A DNA stretch of 64,000 nt, taken from Pseudolabrys sp035718275 (GTDB lineage: Bacteria > Pseudomonadota > Alphaproteobacteria > Rhizobiales > Xanthobacteraceae). The notes beneath the pieces were generated by a model that was not told the origin of the DNA, did not search any database, and saw nothing but the letters and a program-made list of their open reading frames with translations. Below are positions 27,581-35,809 of this stretch, piece by piece. Location of the stretch: positions 41,662 to 105,661 of the forward strand of contig DASTHI010000015.1 of the NCBI GenBank assembly GCA_035718275.1. The letters are read 5' to 3'. The translations under genes and the position numbers were made by a program. How positions within the stretch are numbered: position 1 is the first letter of the stretch; every line of letters begins with the position of its first letter.

Positions 27581-27979
27581 TCAGCTTTCAAATGCTCCGG
27601 GGATGTGACGAGGGAGCTTGCCTGGCGCGACGAGGATCGCATCAAAGCGAACATCCCTGATCGACTCGTCGGAATTGCCGGCCAGCCAGATTTCGGCAGC
27701 TGCCGCGATTCGGCGCCGCTGGCGAATATCGACCGATTCCGCGGCCTGGTCTAGCGTTGAGCGCGCTTTCACTTCGACGAAGACGAGCAACTGTCGCCGC
27801 CGCGCCACGATATCGATTTCACCAAGTTGACTCCTCCATCGCCGTGCAAGGATCCGAAATCCTTTCGCAATGAGGAGGGCAGCCGCACGACTTTCCGCTG
27901 AAAGGCCGACGCGAAAAGCTGCTTGACGCTCTGCGAGCGGCGTCCGCGTAATGCTGTGAGAGGATCGTTTACCCGTCAT
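27581..27979 (-). CDS. yraN: UPF0102 (YraN) nuclease-like protein
   Basis: A 132-residue protein of the YraN family with a restriction-endonuclease-like core: GFRILARRWRSQLGEIDIVA and FVEVKAR hold the Asp and Glu-x-Lys expected for the metal site. No activity has been firmly assigned. ATG 27979 overlaps the rsmI stop by 11 bases; a TTG at 27991 is an alternative start. The linkage to rsmI is conserved in many bacteria. Confidence 0.93.
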   Translation of the reverse strand: MTGKRSSHSITRTPLAERQAAFRVGLSAESRAAALLIAKGFRILARRWRSQLGEIDIVARRRQLLVFVEVKARSTLDQAAESVDIRQRRRIAAAAEIWLAGNSDESIRDVRFDAILVAPGKLPRHIPGAFES

Positions 27980-28883
27980 TTCCCGAGTCAATCTTGGCCA
28001 ATGCGATTGCGCGCCGGTAGATTTCTCGCCGTGGGTGACCTGTTGCCAGGGCTACTTCCCCAACGGCATCTTTGACGGAAGTTCGCGCCAAAGCCTGTCG
28101 AAGCATCTGATCGACATCGTCATGATCAAGCTCCTCCTCCGCAGGGGGCGCGACAACGATGACGAACTCACCGCGTCGCTCGGCATCGCCGGCGTAATGC
28201 CGTACAATGGAATCGAGATCGCCGCGCACGATCTCTTCGTGCAATTTGGTCAGCTCCCGACAAACTGCCGCGGCGCGCGATCCCAATTCGGCGGCCAGAT
28301 CGGCGAGCGCCGCCGGAAGCCGCGATCCGCTTTCATAGACAACGAGTGTCGCCGGAATCCTGGCGAGGACGGCGATTCGTTTCTGACGTGCCACCTGCTT
28401 GTTTGGCAAAAATCCTTCAAAAAAGAATCGGTCCGTCGGCAATCCGGCAACGGACAGTGCGGCCAGCACGGCGGACGGGCCAGGAACCGCCGTCACGACA
28501 TGACCGGCCTCGCACGCGCCACGCACGAGCTTGTAGCCGGGATCTGAAATGAGCGGCGTTCCCGCGTCAGAGACGAGTGCGATTGCTTCGCCCGCGGCCA
28601 GCCGGGAAAGGAGTTTTGGCCGGGCTTGTGCGGCATTGTGCTCGTGATAGGGAGTGAGTGGTGTTGAAATTCCATAGTGTCCGTTCAGCCTCCGGGTTAC
28701 GCGCGTATCTTCACAGGCAATCAGGTCGCAGCCGGCGAGGACTTGAAGCGCACGCACTGTGATATCGCCCAGATTTCCGATCGGCGTCGCGACCAGATAG
28801 AGGCCGGGAGCAGGTCTGACGGCTTCAAAGGTCGACCCGAAGACCGCGAACGTCCGCGCTTGCCTGTTGTTTTGCATGGCCAT
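27969..28883 (-). CDS. rsmI: 16S rRNA 2'-O-ribose C1402 methyltransferase
   Basis: SAM-dependent tetrapyrrole-methylase-fold enzyme modifying C1402 in the decoding centre. The recognisable protein begins near PGLYLVATPIGNLGDITVRALQVL; the start at 28883 gives 304 residues, a bit longer than E. coli RsmI, and 28877 is nearly equivalent. IACEDTRVTRRL, VSDAGTPLISDPG and AVPGPSAVLAALSVAGLPTDRF are family motifs. Divergent from the LpoA-like lipoprotein gene, 122 bp apart. Confidence 0.95.
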   Translation of the reverse strand: MAMQNNRQARTFAVFGSTFEAVRPAPGLYLVATPIGNLGDITVRALQVLAGCDLIACEDTRVTRRLNGHYGISTPLTPYHEHNAAQARPKLLSRLAAGEAIALVSDAGTPLISDPGYKLVRGACEAGHVVTAVPGPSAVLAALSVAGLPTDRFFFEGFLPNKQVARQKRIAVLARIPATLVVYESGSRLPAALADLAAELGSRAAAVCRELTKLHEEIVRGDLDSIVRHYAGDAERRGEFVIVVAPPAEEELDHDDVDQMLRQALARTSVKDAVGEVALATGHPRREIYRRAIALAKIDSGNDG

Positions 28884-29005
28884 GACACGCACTCTAGACG
28901 TCGGAACAGGGCACGTCATCGAATACAAACCCACCGCAAAGTTTTGCGGGACAAATCGGAGGATACCGGATACGAGTCACGCGGGGGCGGTTGCGGGAGC
29001 CCAGT

Positions 29006-30208
29006 ATGGCCGGGACGTCGCATACCGAGGGGGTGCTTGCACGCGCATGGAATTGCGTGCGGCCGCTGTTTCTGCTCGCGGTGACGGGAACGATTCTGTC
29101 TGCATGCACGACGCAAGGGGGCGTTGGTGGGGCATCGCCCCTTGCCGGAGAACAGGGCACCGTCGCTGCCGATGATGGGCAGGTTCGGGTTGCCCTCATT
29201 CTTCCACTTTCAGCGCAGGGAAACGCAGGAATTGCCGCGCAGTCAATGAAGAACGCGGCGGAAATGGCCTTGGCTGAGTTCAAAGCGACGAACATTCAGC
29301 TTTTGGTCAAGGACGACGCCGGTACGGCGCAGGGCGCCGAGGCGGGTGCCCAGCAGGCAATCGGCGAGGGCGCCGAAATCATCCTTGGCCCGCTGTTTGC
29401 ACCATCCGTTCGGGCCGTTGGACAGATAGCCCGCTCCCGCAATATTCCTGTACTCGCCTTTTCAACGGATGCGAGCGTCGCCGCACGCGGGGTCTATCTC
29501 TTGAGCTTTCTGCCGGAGAGCGACGTGCAGCGGATCATCGAATATGCCATGTCGCGCGGGAAACGTTCTTTTGCAGCGATGCTGCCGGATAACGCATACG
29601 GAACGGTCGTTGAGGCAGCATTCCAGCAGGAGGTCTCCCGTCGTGGCGGCAGGGTTGTGGCGCTGGAAAAATATCCGCAGGATCAGACCAGGCTGGCAGA
29701 GGCAGCTCGGCGAGTGGCTCAGGCAGCCAATCAGGCCGACAGCATCCTAATTGCTGATGGTGCAGATGCGGTGCCGCAAGTGGCGCAGGCGCTCGCCGAA
29801 AACGGAGTCAATCTCAAGCGCATGCAGCTTCTGGGAACCGGACTTTGGGACGATCAACGTATCTTCTCAAATGGAATGCTGGAGGGCGGCTGGTACGCGG
29901 CTCCCGAGGCGGGAGGTTTCCGAAATTTTTCGCAACGATACCGTGCACGCTACGGACAGGAACCGGTACGGACCGCTACTCTCGCCTTCGATGCGGCGGC
30001 ATTGGTCGCAGCTCTGGTGAAGACGCAAGGTCCGCAGCGCTTCAGCGACCAAGTGCTCACCAGCGCTTCGGGCTTTGCCGGCATCGATGGAGTATTCCGC
30101 TTGCGGCCCGAAGGTACCAACGAGCGCGGGCTGGCCGTGCTGCGCGTAAGTCCCTCGGGCGGCCAGGTAGTCAGTCCGGCTCCGAAATCCTTTGCATCGG
30201 GCACCTGA
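29006..30208 (+). CDS. LpoA/LppC-type penicillin-binding protein activator lipoprotein
   Basis: A 400-residue predicted lipoprotein with signal peptide ending in the lipobox LSAC (Cys near residue 35) and a type 1 periplasmic binding fold (Leu/Ile/Val-binding-like) over the rest: RVALILPLSAQGNAGIAAQ at the start and ILGPLFAPSVRAVGQIA. Such proteins are named LppC/LpoA homologues and, by analogy with E. coli, may stimulate a class A PBP. ATG 29006 follows GGGAG by 6 bp; the TTG at 28991 does not. The position beside rsmI-yraN is the usual one. Confidence 0.87.
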   Translation: MAGTSHTEGVLARAWNCVRPLFLLAVTGTILSACTTQGGVGGASPLAGEQGTVAADDGQVRVALILPLSAQGNAGIAAQSMKNAAEMALAEFKATNIQLLVKDDAGTAQGAEAGAQQAIGEGAEIILGPLFAPSVRAVGQIARSRNIPVLAFSTDASVAARGVYLLSFLPESDVQRIIEYAMSRGKRSFAAMLPDNAYGTVVEAAFQQEVSRRGGRVVALEKYPQDQTRLAEAARRVAQAANQADSILIADGADAVPQVAQALAENGVNLKRMQLLGTGLWDDQRIFSNGMLEGGWYAAPEAGGFRNFSQRYRARYGQEPVRTATLAFDAAALVAALVKTQGPQRFSDQVLTSASGFAGIDGVFRLRPEGTNERGLAVLRVSPSGGQVVSPAPKSFASGT

Positions 30209-30220
30209 ATACGATTGCCC

Positions 30221-31381
30221 CTAGGCGGCCAAGTCCGCGACGACAGCGTCGAGGACCGGAAATCCGCTCCGCGTGACGCGCAGGCGACCGTCGGCAGTGG
30301 TCTCGACTGCGCCTTCTTCGCGCAGGATGGAAATCCGTTTCGGATCAAGAGCACGCCCCGAAAGCTTACGGTAACGCTCAGGCTCTATTCCCTCGGCGAG
30401 TCGCAGGCCCATGAGCAAATATTCGTCGGCCATTTCTTCGGAGGTGAGGGTTTCGTCCACGATAATTCCGGTCCCTTTCCCTTCTACACGCATAAGCCAG
30501 GTTTCCGGACGCTTGTCGGCTTCGGTGGCAACGCGACGGCCATCGATTGTAAGTCGTCCGTGGGCTCCAGGGCCAATGCCGGCATAGTCATATCCGCGCC
30601 AGTATACGAGATTGTGCCGGCATTCCGCCCCGGGAATGGCGTGATTCGAAATCTCGTATGCCGGCAAACCCGCGGCGCCGCAGATCTCCTGGGTCATGTC
30701 ATAGAAATCGCGTGCGAGATCGTCATCTGGGAGGATCAGCTTGCCGGATTTATGCAATGCAAAAAACGGCGTGTCAGGTTCAATCGTCAATTGGTATAGC
30801 GAAAGATGCTCTGCGGCTTCGGCAATTGCCTGCCTGAGCTCGCCAGCCCATGATTCCCGTTTCTGCCCTGGGCGGGCGTAGATCAGGTCGAACGAATAAC
30901 GGTGGAAGATCGACCGGGCCACCGCGACTGCTTCGAGAGCCTCCCGCGCTGAGTGGAGGCGCCCCAATTCCTTCAATGAAGCATCGTCGAGCGCCTGGAC
31001 GCCCAGCGAGACACGATTGATTCCCGCCGTGCGAAAACCACGAAACCGGGTTGCTTCAACGCTGGTCGGATTGGCCTCGAGCGTGACTTCAACGTCCGGC
31101 GCAACGGTCCAGTGCCGCGCAACGCAATCGAGGATCGCCTGGACGGACGAGGGTTGCATCAGCGACGGCGTGCCGCCACCGAAAAAAATACTCGATACAG
31201 TTCGGCCGGGTACGCGCGCCGCGGCGACAGCGATCTCTTGCTCGTAAGCTCGGACGAAACGCGCCTCATCGACCCCGCTTTGGCGCACGTGGCTATTGAA
31301 GTCGCAGTAAGGGCACTTGGAAAGGCAAAACGGCCAGTGCACGTAGATGGCGAATGCGGTCGGGCTCATGCGAAGCATCAT
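30221..31381 (-). CDS. hemW: heme chaperone HemW (radical SAM)
   Basis: Radical SAM protein related to HemN that binds and delivers heme rather than acting as coproporphyrinogen oxidase. The Cys-x3-Cys-x2-Cys iron-sulfur motif CLSKCPYC is at residues 19-26, directly after YVHWPF. FFGGGTPSLM is present, as is the HemW-type short N terminus without the extra HemN domain. The 386-residue length is normal. Start could also be Met5 (31369). It lies 77 bp after rdgB. Confidence 0.95.
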   Translation of the reverse strand: MMLRMSPTAFAIYVHWPFCLSKCPYCDFNSHVRQSGVDEARFVRAYEQEIAVAAARVPGRTVSSIFFGGGTPSLMQPSSVQAILDCVARHWTVAPDVEVTLEANPTSVEATRFRGFRTAGINRVSLGVQALDDASLKELGRLHSAREALEAVAVARSIFHRYSFDLIYARPGQKRESWAGELRQAIAEAAEHLSLYQLTIEPDTPFFALHKSGKLILPDDDLARDFYDMTQEICGAAGLPAYEISNHAIPGAECRHNLVYWRGYDYAGIGPGAHGRLTIDGRRVATEADKRPETWLMRVEGKGTGIIVDETLTSEEMADEYLLMGLRLAEGIEPERYRKLSGRALDPKRISILREEGAVETTADGRLRVTRSGFPVLDAVVADLAA

Positions 31382-31458
31382 AGTTGGCGATGCAACCTCC
31401 GGCCAGCACCGGTATCGGCGACCGCGAATTGCTCAAATTGTACCGATTGCGGCAAAAT

Positions 31459-32091
31459 TCAACGGCGCAGGCAGGCGTCCGCGAGCTTCATGAAGGCACG
31501 GGCGCGGTGTGACAATCCCCGGCCCTGTGGCGGCAGCCCGTGTTTTTCGTCGGAGCTCATCTGGCCGAATGTGATGTCGTATCCGTCCGGACGAAATAGG
31601 GGATCGTAGCCAAATCCGCGGTCGCCGCGGGGTGGCCAAACCGCTACCCCGTCGATGCGTCCCTCGAATTCCTCGACGTGTCCGTCGGGCCAGGCAAGAC
31701 AAAGCGCAGCGATGAAATGGGCGCGACGCTGCTCGGGTGCTTTCGCACCGCGTTCCATCAGGAGCGTCTGAATTTTGTTCATGGCTGCGCGAAAGTCCTT
31801 GTTCGGGCCGGCCCAGCGCGCCGAATGAATTCCCGGCTCGCCACCAAGGGCATCGATTACAAGGCCGGAATCATCAGCGAAGGCGGGTTTCCCGCTCGCG
31901 CGAGCACTGGCGAGGGCCTTGATACGCGCATTCTCAGCAAATGTTCGTCCGCTCTCCTTGGGTTCAGGCAAGCCGAGATTGCCTGCCGCAATCGTGTCGA
32001 TGCCGTAAGGCGCTAGCAGGTCGCGCATTTCCTTGAGCTTGCCCGGATTATGAGTAGCGATCACTACCGGGCCCGTCAGTTGTCTAGCCAT
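31459..32091 (-). CDS. rdgB: dITP/XTP pyrophosphatase
   Basis: House-cleaning nucleotide pyrophosphatase of the HAM1 family that removes dITP, XTP and ITP. The start at 32091 gives 210 residues (MARQLTGPVVIATHNPGKLKE). SGLVIDALGG and GFGYDPLFRPDGYD are the substrate-binding loops, and FADDSGL contains the catalytic Asp. It is between rph and hemW on minus, the usual alphaproteobacterial order. Confidence 0.96.
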   Translation of the reverse strand: MARQLTGPVVIATHNPGKLKEMRDLLAPYGIDTIAAGNLGLPEPKESGRTFAENARIKALASARASGKPAFADDSGLVIDALGGEPGIHSARWAGPNKDFRAAMNKIQTLLMERGAKAPEQRRAHFIAALCLAWPDGHVEEFEGRIDGVAVWPPRGDRGFGYDPLFRPDGYDITFGQMSSDEKHGLPPQGRGLSHRARAFMKLADACLRR

Positions 32092-32167
32092 GCTGTCGTC
32101 TAAGAGCGGCTGTCTCGCTGTTTGTAGCGGGTAGGCTCGCAAACGCGAGCCGTGGAAATGGTGCAGC

Positions 32168-32881
32168 TCAGGCCACGGCGAGCTTCTGCAGGCTGACCAG
32201 CTTGGCGATCCCCTTGCGCGCGAGGGCAAGCAATGCAGCGAGCTGATCTTCGCTGAAGGGAATTTTCTCGGCCGTCGCCTGGATCTCGACGATATTTCCG
32301 GATCCGGTCATGACAAAGTTGGCGTCCGTATCGGCTTCGGAATCTTCCGCATAATCGAGGTCGAGCACCGCGGTCCCTTTGCAGACTCCACAGGAAATCG
32401 CCGCGATGTGATCGCGCAACACCTCTCCCTTGAGCATGTCGCGCGCCTTCATCCAAGTGAGGCAATCGGCAAGGGCAACCCAGGCGCCCGTTATGGAAGC
32501 GGTGCGTGTTCCACCATCGGCCTGAATCACATCGCAGTCGATAGTAATCTGCCGCTCTCCGAGCGCGGGAAGGTCGACGACCGAACGTAGCGAACGGCCG
32601 ATCAGCCGTTGGATCTCCACCGTGCGGCCGCCTTGCTTGCCGGCGCTTGCTTCCCTTCGGGTGCGCTCCGACGTCGCCCGCGGCAGCATACCGTATTCGG
32701 CCGTTACCCAGCCCCGGCCCTGACCTTTGAGCCACGGCGGCAGCCGCTCCTCAAGGCTTGCTGTGACCAGCACGTGAGTGTCGCCGAACTTCACGAAACA
32801 GGAACCCTCGGCGTATTTGACCACGCCTCGCTCAAGCGAAACGGACCGAAGCTCATCGACTTCCCGGCGGCTTGGCCGCAT
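32168..32881 (-). CDS. rph: ribonuclease PH
   Basis: Phosphorolytic 3'-5' exoribonuclease that trims tRNA 3' ends. With ATG 32881 the protein is 237 residues starting MRPSRREVDELRSV. Motifs KFGDTHVLVTASLEERLP, GRGWVTAEYGMLPRAT, IDCDVIQADGGTRTASI and the EIQATAEK end region are all present, with the phosphate-binding Arg residues. Divergent from hrcA, with about 100 bp between starts. Confidence 0.97.
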   Translation of the reverse strand: MRPSRREVDELRSVSLERGVVKYAEGSCFVKFGDTHVLVTASLEERLPPWLKGQGRGWVTAEYGMLPRATSERTRREASAGKQGGRTVEIQRLIGRSLRSVVDLPALGERQITIDCDVIQADGGTRTASITGAWVALADCLTWMKARDMLKGEVLRDHIAAISCGVCKGTAVLDLDYAEDSEADTDANFVMTGSGNIVEIQATAEKIPFSEDQLAALLALARKGIAKLVSLQKLAVA

Positions 32882-32969
32882 TAGCCATGCTCCCCTTTGT
32901 TGGCGCTCACCATAACTATACGGCCGGCTTGAACAAGAGCATCGCAATGGTCAATTGTGGCATGGTTTC

Positions 32970-32985
32970 GGAGGATTAGGCCTTG
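32970..32985 (+). promoter_or_regulatory. hrcA: ribosome binding site fixing the hrcA TTG start
   Basis: GGAGG at 32970-32974 lies 8 bases before TTG 32983-32985. There is no ATG or GTG in frame near the point where the HrcA sequence begins, so this strong site decides that hrcA starts at the TTG. Confidence 0.75.
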
Positions 32986-34068
32986 GCCTCACACGACGTT
33001 CCTGTTGGCGCGACACAAGTGAGCCTTGCGGCGCTCAATGAGCGCTCGCGCGAGATTTTCCGTCAGATAGTTGAAAGCTATCTGGCAACCGGCGAGCCCA
33101 TGGGCTCAAGAAATCTATCGCGCCTGCTGCCGATCACGCTTTCGCCTGCCTCTGTCCGCAACGTCATGTCGGACCTGGAACAACTCGGGCTGATCTATGC
33201 TCCGCATACTTCGGCGGGTCGCCTGCCAACGGAAATAGGTTTGCGCTTCTTCGTCGACGCGCTCATGCAGGTTGGCGACTTAAGCGAGGAAGATCGCCGT
33301 TCGATAGAGGCGCAAGTGGCCGGCGCGCATACGGCGAAATCGATGGAAGCCATTCTCACAGAGGCCTCGCAAATGCTTTCAGGGCTGACCCGCTCGGCAG
33401 GGGTCGTGCTGACAGCGAAGAGCAATGCGCGTTTGAAACATATCGAATTCGTGCGGCTCGAGCCGGAGCGCGCTTTAGCCGTCCTGGTTGCCGAAGACGG
33501 CCAAGTGGAGAATCGGGTGCTTAACGTGCCGCCCGGGCTGCCGACATCCTCTCTTATCGAGGCCGCAAATTTCCTGAATGCGCGCATCCGCGGCAAAACG
33601 CTGGCCGATTTGCGCATGGAAATAGAAAAGGCGGTCGCAGAAGGCCAGGCAGAGCTCGATCAATTGACCCAGAAGGTAATAGCAAACGGGCTTGCCAGCT
33701 GGTCGGGAGGAGATAGCGAAGACCGACAGCTCATTGTTCGCGGACATGCCAATTTGCTCGAAGATTTGCATGCGCTTGAAGATCTGGAACGCGTGCGATC
33801 CCTGTTCGATGCGCTGGAGACCAAGCGTGGCGTCATCGATCTTCTGGGCCGTGCCGAGCGCGCCGAGGGCGTGCGGATCTTCATCGGTTCCGAGAACAAG
33901 CTGTTTTCGCTGTCCGGCTCTTCAACAATCGTTGCGCCTTATCGCGACAGCCAAGGTCGGATCGTCGGTGTTATCGGCGTTATTGGGCCGACCAGGCTTA
34001 ACTATGCGCGGGTTATCCCTATGGTCGATTACACCGCCCGGGTGGTGAGTCGGTTGCTTTCCCCGTAG
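32983..34068 (+). CDS. hrcA: heat-inducible transcription repressor HrcA
   Basis: Represses groESL-type operons through CIRCE operators. The 361-residue protein begins at TTG 32983. The winged-helix N terminus has LNERSREIFRQIVESYLATGEPMGSRNLSRLL and SASVRNVMSDLEQLG (here SPASVRNVM), and YAPHTSAGRLPTE; the C-terminal domain IGPTRLNYARVIPMVDYTA is standard. I saw no CIRCE inverted repeat in this window, so its targets, probably groESL, lie elsewhere. grpE follows. Confidence 0.96.
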   Translation: MASHDVPVGATQVSLAALNERSREIFRQIVESYLATGEPMGSRNLSRLLPITLSPASVRNVMSDLEQLGLIYAPHTSAGRLPTEIGLRFFVDALMQVGDLSEEDRRSIEAQVAGAHTAKSMEAILTEASQMLSGLTRSAGVVLTAKSNARLKHIEFVRLEPERALAVLVAEDGQVENRVLNVPPGLPTSSLIEAANFLNARIRGKTLADLRMEIEKAVAEGQAELDQLTQKVIANGLASWSGGDSEDRQLIVRGHANLLEDLHALEDLERVRSLFDALETKRGVIDLLGRAERAEGVRIFIGSENKLFSLSGSSTIVAPYRDSQGRIVGVIGVIGPTRLNYARVIPMVDYTARVVSRLLSP

Positions 34069-34071
34069 AAA

Positions 34072-34100
34072 CTTGATTTTTCAGGCCAGAATCCTGATAT
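34072..34100 (+). promoter_or_regulatory. grpE: RpoH-type promoter before grpE
   Basis: CTTG at 34072-34075, then 17 bases, then CCTGATAT at 34093-34100. The alphaproteobacterial sigma-32 pattern is CTTG-N17-CYTATNT; the -10 here has a G inserted (CCTGATA). It lies just after the hrcA stop and ~28 bp before grpE, so grpE may have its own heat-shock promoter apart from any hrcA read-through. Confidence 0.5.
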
Positions 34101-34127
34101 CCGGGGCGTCCGGACTTTGCGACGGGA

Positions 34128-34730
34128 ATGAGCATGATGAATGAGCCGAACACCAGGAGGGCTGATGCTGCGGCCGGGGCGGAAACGCCCACGGCGCCTG
34201 AACAGGTCGACCCGCTTGCCGAAGCCAGGCGCGAAGCAGCTGAATTCAAGGACAAGCTTCTGCGAACGCTTGCCGAGATGGAGAACCTGCGCAAGCGCAC
34301 AGAGCGCGAGGTCACGGACGCGCGGCTGTATGGAATTGCGAGCTTTGCTCGCGATGTTCTCGGCATCGCCGACAACATGCACCGTGCCTTGGAAGCAATC
34401 GGCCCCGAGCTTCGAGAATCGGGCGATGCGAAGGTGAAGGCCCTCATCGAGGGCGTCGAGCTCACAGAGCGTGAATTGCTCAAGGTGCTTGAGAAATACG
34501 GCGTCAGAAAATTTTCTCCGCAAGGCGAGAAGTTCGACCCCAACTTTCACCAGGCAATGTACGAGGTACCGACAGCCGATCAGCCTTCCGGGCAAGTCGC
34601 ACAAGTGATTCAAGCCGGCTACATGATCAGTGATCGCGTTCTTCGTCCTGCACTTGTTGGGGTGAGCAGAGCTGCACCTCAGGCGGCCGCATCAGCGAAC
34701 GACGACCCCGGCCCTGACGACGCCGGCTGA
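34128..34730 (+). CDS. grpE: nucleotide exchange factor GrpE
   Basis: Co-chaperone that releases ADP from DnaK. The 200-residue protein has a disordered Ala/Pro/Glu-rich N terminus, a long coiled coil (EFKDKLLRTLAEMENLRKRTEREV) and a C-terminal beta domain (FDPNFHQAMYEVPT, GYMISDRVLRPALVGVS). GGGA sits directly before the first ATG, so the ATG at 34134 (6 bp spacing) may be the true start. Heat-shock control is suggested by the promoter upstream. Confidence 0.97.
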   Translation: MSMMNEPNTRRADAAAGAETPTAPEQVDPLAEARREAAEFKDKLLRTLAEMENLRKRTEREVTDARLYGIASFARDVLGIADNMHRALEAIGPELRESGDAKVKALIEGVELTERELLKVLEKYGVRKFSPQGEKFDPNFHQAMYEVPTADQPSGQVAQVIQAGYMISDRVLRPALVGVSRAAPQAAASANDDPGPDDAG

Positions 34731-34784
34731 GCACGCGCAGCGCAGCCACATCAGGGTACATCCGTTTCTCGCGGCATCTCATTC

Positions 34785-34820
34785 GAGGTGCGCGCTCAGC
34801 GCGTTAGCGCCTCTATTTTC
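34785..34820 (+). terminator. likely terminator after grpE
   Basis: GAGGTGCGC ... GCGCCTC can pair with a single bulged T, forming a GC-rich stem around a short loop, and is followed by TATTTTC. It is 55 bases past the grpE stop and upstream of the ICE-like palindrome, so it probably separates grpE from the imelysin operon. Confidence 0.4.
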
Positions 34821-34837
34821 ATTGGAATAGTTTGAAT
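34821..34837 (+). promoter_or_regulatory. imperfect palindrome resembling an Irr iron control element
   Basis: ATTGGAA-TAG-TTTGAAT has 5 of 7 matching positions between its inverted arms and the same 7-3-7 layout as the ICE consensus TTTAGAA-N3-TTCTAAA (9 of 14 consensus bases match). It is ~130 bp before the imelysin start. Iron control of the next three genes is an inference from this and from gene content. Confidence 0.3.
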
Positions 34838-34967
34838 GCATTTGAGCGGCTTCGCGTGCTGCGCGAAATCTACATTGGACTAATTACAAACTATTGATCT
34901 TCAATGGTTTTTCTTGACTGGGCGGCCTCGTCGGGCTGAATTGCCGAGGGCGCGACCGGAGATTCAT

Positions 34968-35786
34968 ATGCTGACGAAAATCGGGCGCAAGACCGCAATG
35001 CGGCGAGCCTGTGTGGCCACATGTGCTCTCTGGGCATTTGCGTTTGTCTCGATGCCTCAGACCCTCGCCAAGCCCGACGCGATTGACGATGGTGTGAAGA
35101 ACTACAAACGCTACGTTGTCGAGCACATCGGCGCGGCCCTCGCCGGTGCGAGAAAATTGCGAGCGGCGGTGAGAGCCGCCGATGCAAAGGGGGCGGAGGC
35201 GGCGTGGATCGAATCGCGTAGAGGATGGGAAGCGATCGAGCCTGTGACGGCCGAATATTTCGGCGATCTGGACAAGTTGATCGACGCGTGGCCGGACGCC
35301 AGACGTGGCTATCATGCGATCGAGGCGGCGTTGTTCGTGGGCAAGATCGAGGGGCTCGACGAGCGGGTGACTGGGTTGATCGCCGATCTCGGCAAGGTTG
35401 AAAAGCGGGTAAGCGCCAGAAATTTTAAATTTACTGCGCAAGGACTGCTCAATGGAGTAGCAAACCTCGCTTACGAAGTGGGTGAAGAAAAATCCAAAGG
35501 CGGCGAGTCGCCTTATGCGGGAACCTCGATCATCGACATGCAAGAAAACGTCGAAGGCATCCAAGTCATTTACAAGCGCGTATTCGATGGCGCACTGAAA
35601 AAAAGCGATCCGGCGCTTGCCAAATTGATTTCCGAGCGCATCGAGAAGTTGGAAAGCCTGGTGAAAGTCCAGGATATCAAGAGCATGAACCAGGAGGCAG
35701 TGCACGTAGCCGGCGAAGAGCTCGCCGTTCTCCTGCAAAGCGCCGCGCCCAAGCTGAAGCTGAAGAAGCCAAAGGTAAACGACTGA
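34968..35786 (+). CDS. imelysin (peptidase M75/EfeO-C type) periplasmic protein
   Basis: A 272-residue secreted protein. ATG 34968 follows GGAG by 6 bases. The signal peptide (about 1-34, CALWAFAFVSMPQTLA) is followed by an all-helical imelysin domain. The metal-site motif Gly-x-His-x2-Glu (GYHAIE) is at 114-119. A conserved WIESRRGWEAIEPV region precedes it. Such proteins (EfeO C-domain, IrpA, ICMP) take part in iron uptake. This one lacks the cupredoxin domain of full EfeO. It is the first of three co-oriented genes with a di-heme protein and a porin. Confidence 0.87.
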   Translation: MLTKIGRKTAMRRACVATCALWAFAFVSMPQTLAKPDAIDDGVKNYKRYVVEHIGAALAGARKLRAAVRAADAKGAEAAWIESRRGWEAIEPVTAEYFGDLDKLIDAWPDARRGYHAIEAALFVGKIEGLDERVTGLIADLGKVEKRVSARNFKFTAQGLLNGVANLAYEVGEEKSKGGESPYAGTSIIDMQENVEGIQVIYKRVFDGALKKSDPALAKLISERIEKLESLVKVQDIKSMNQEAVHVAGEELAVLLQSAAPKLKLKKPKVND

Positions 35787-35809
35787 AATCGGCAATCCTC
35801 AGTGCCCGA

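Noticed and set aside
32882..32982. Possible CIRCE operator upstream of hrcA
   Set aside because: I found no TTAGCACTC-N9-GAGTGCTAA-like repeat there or elsewhere in the window by eye.
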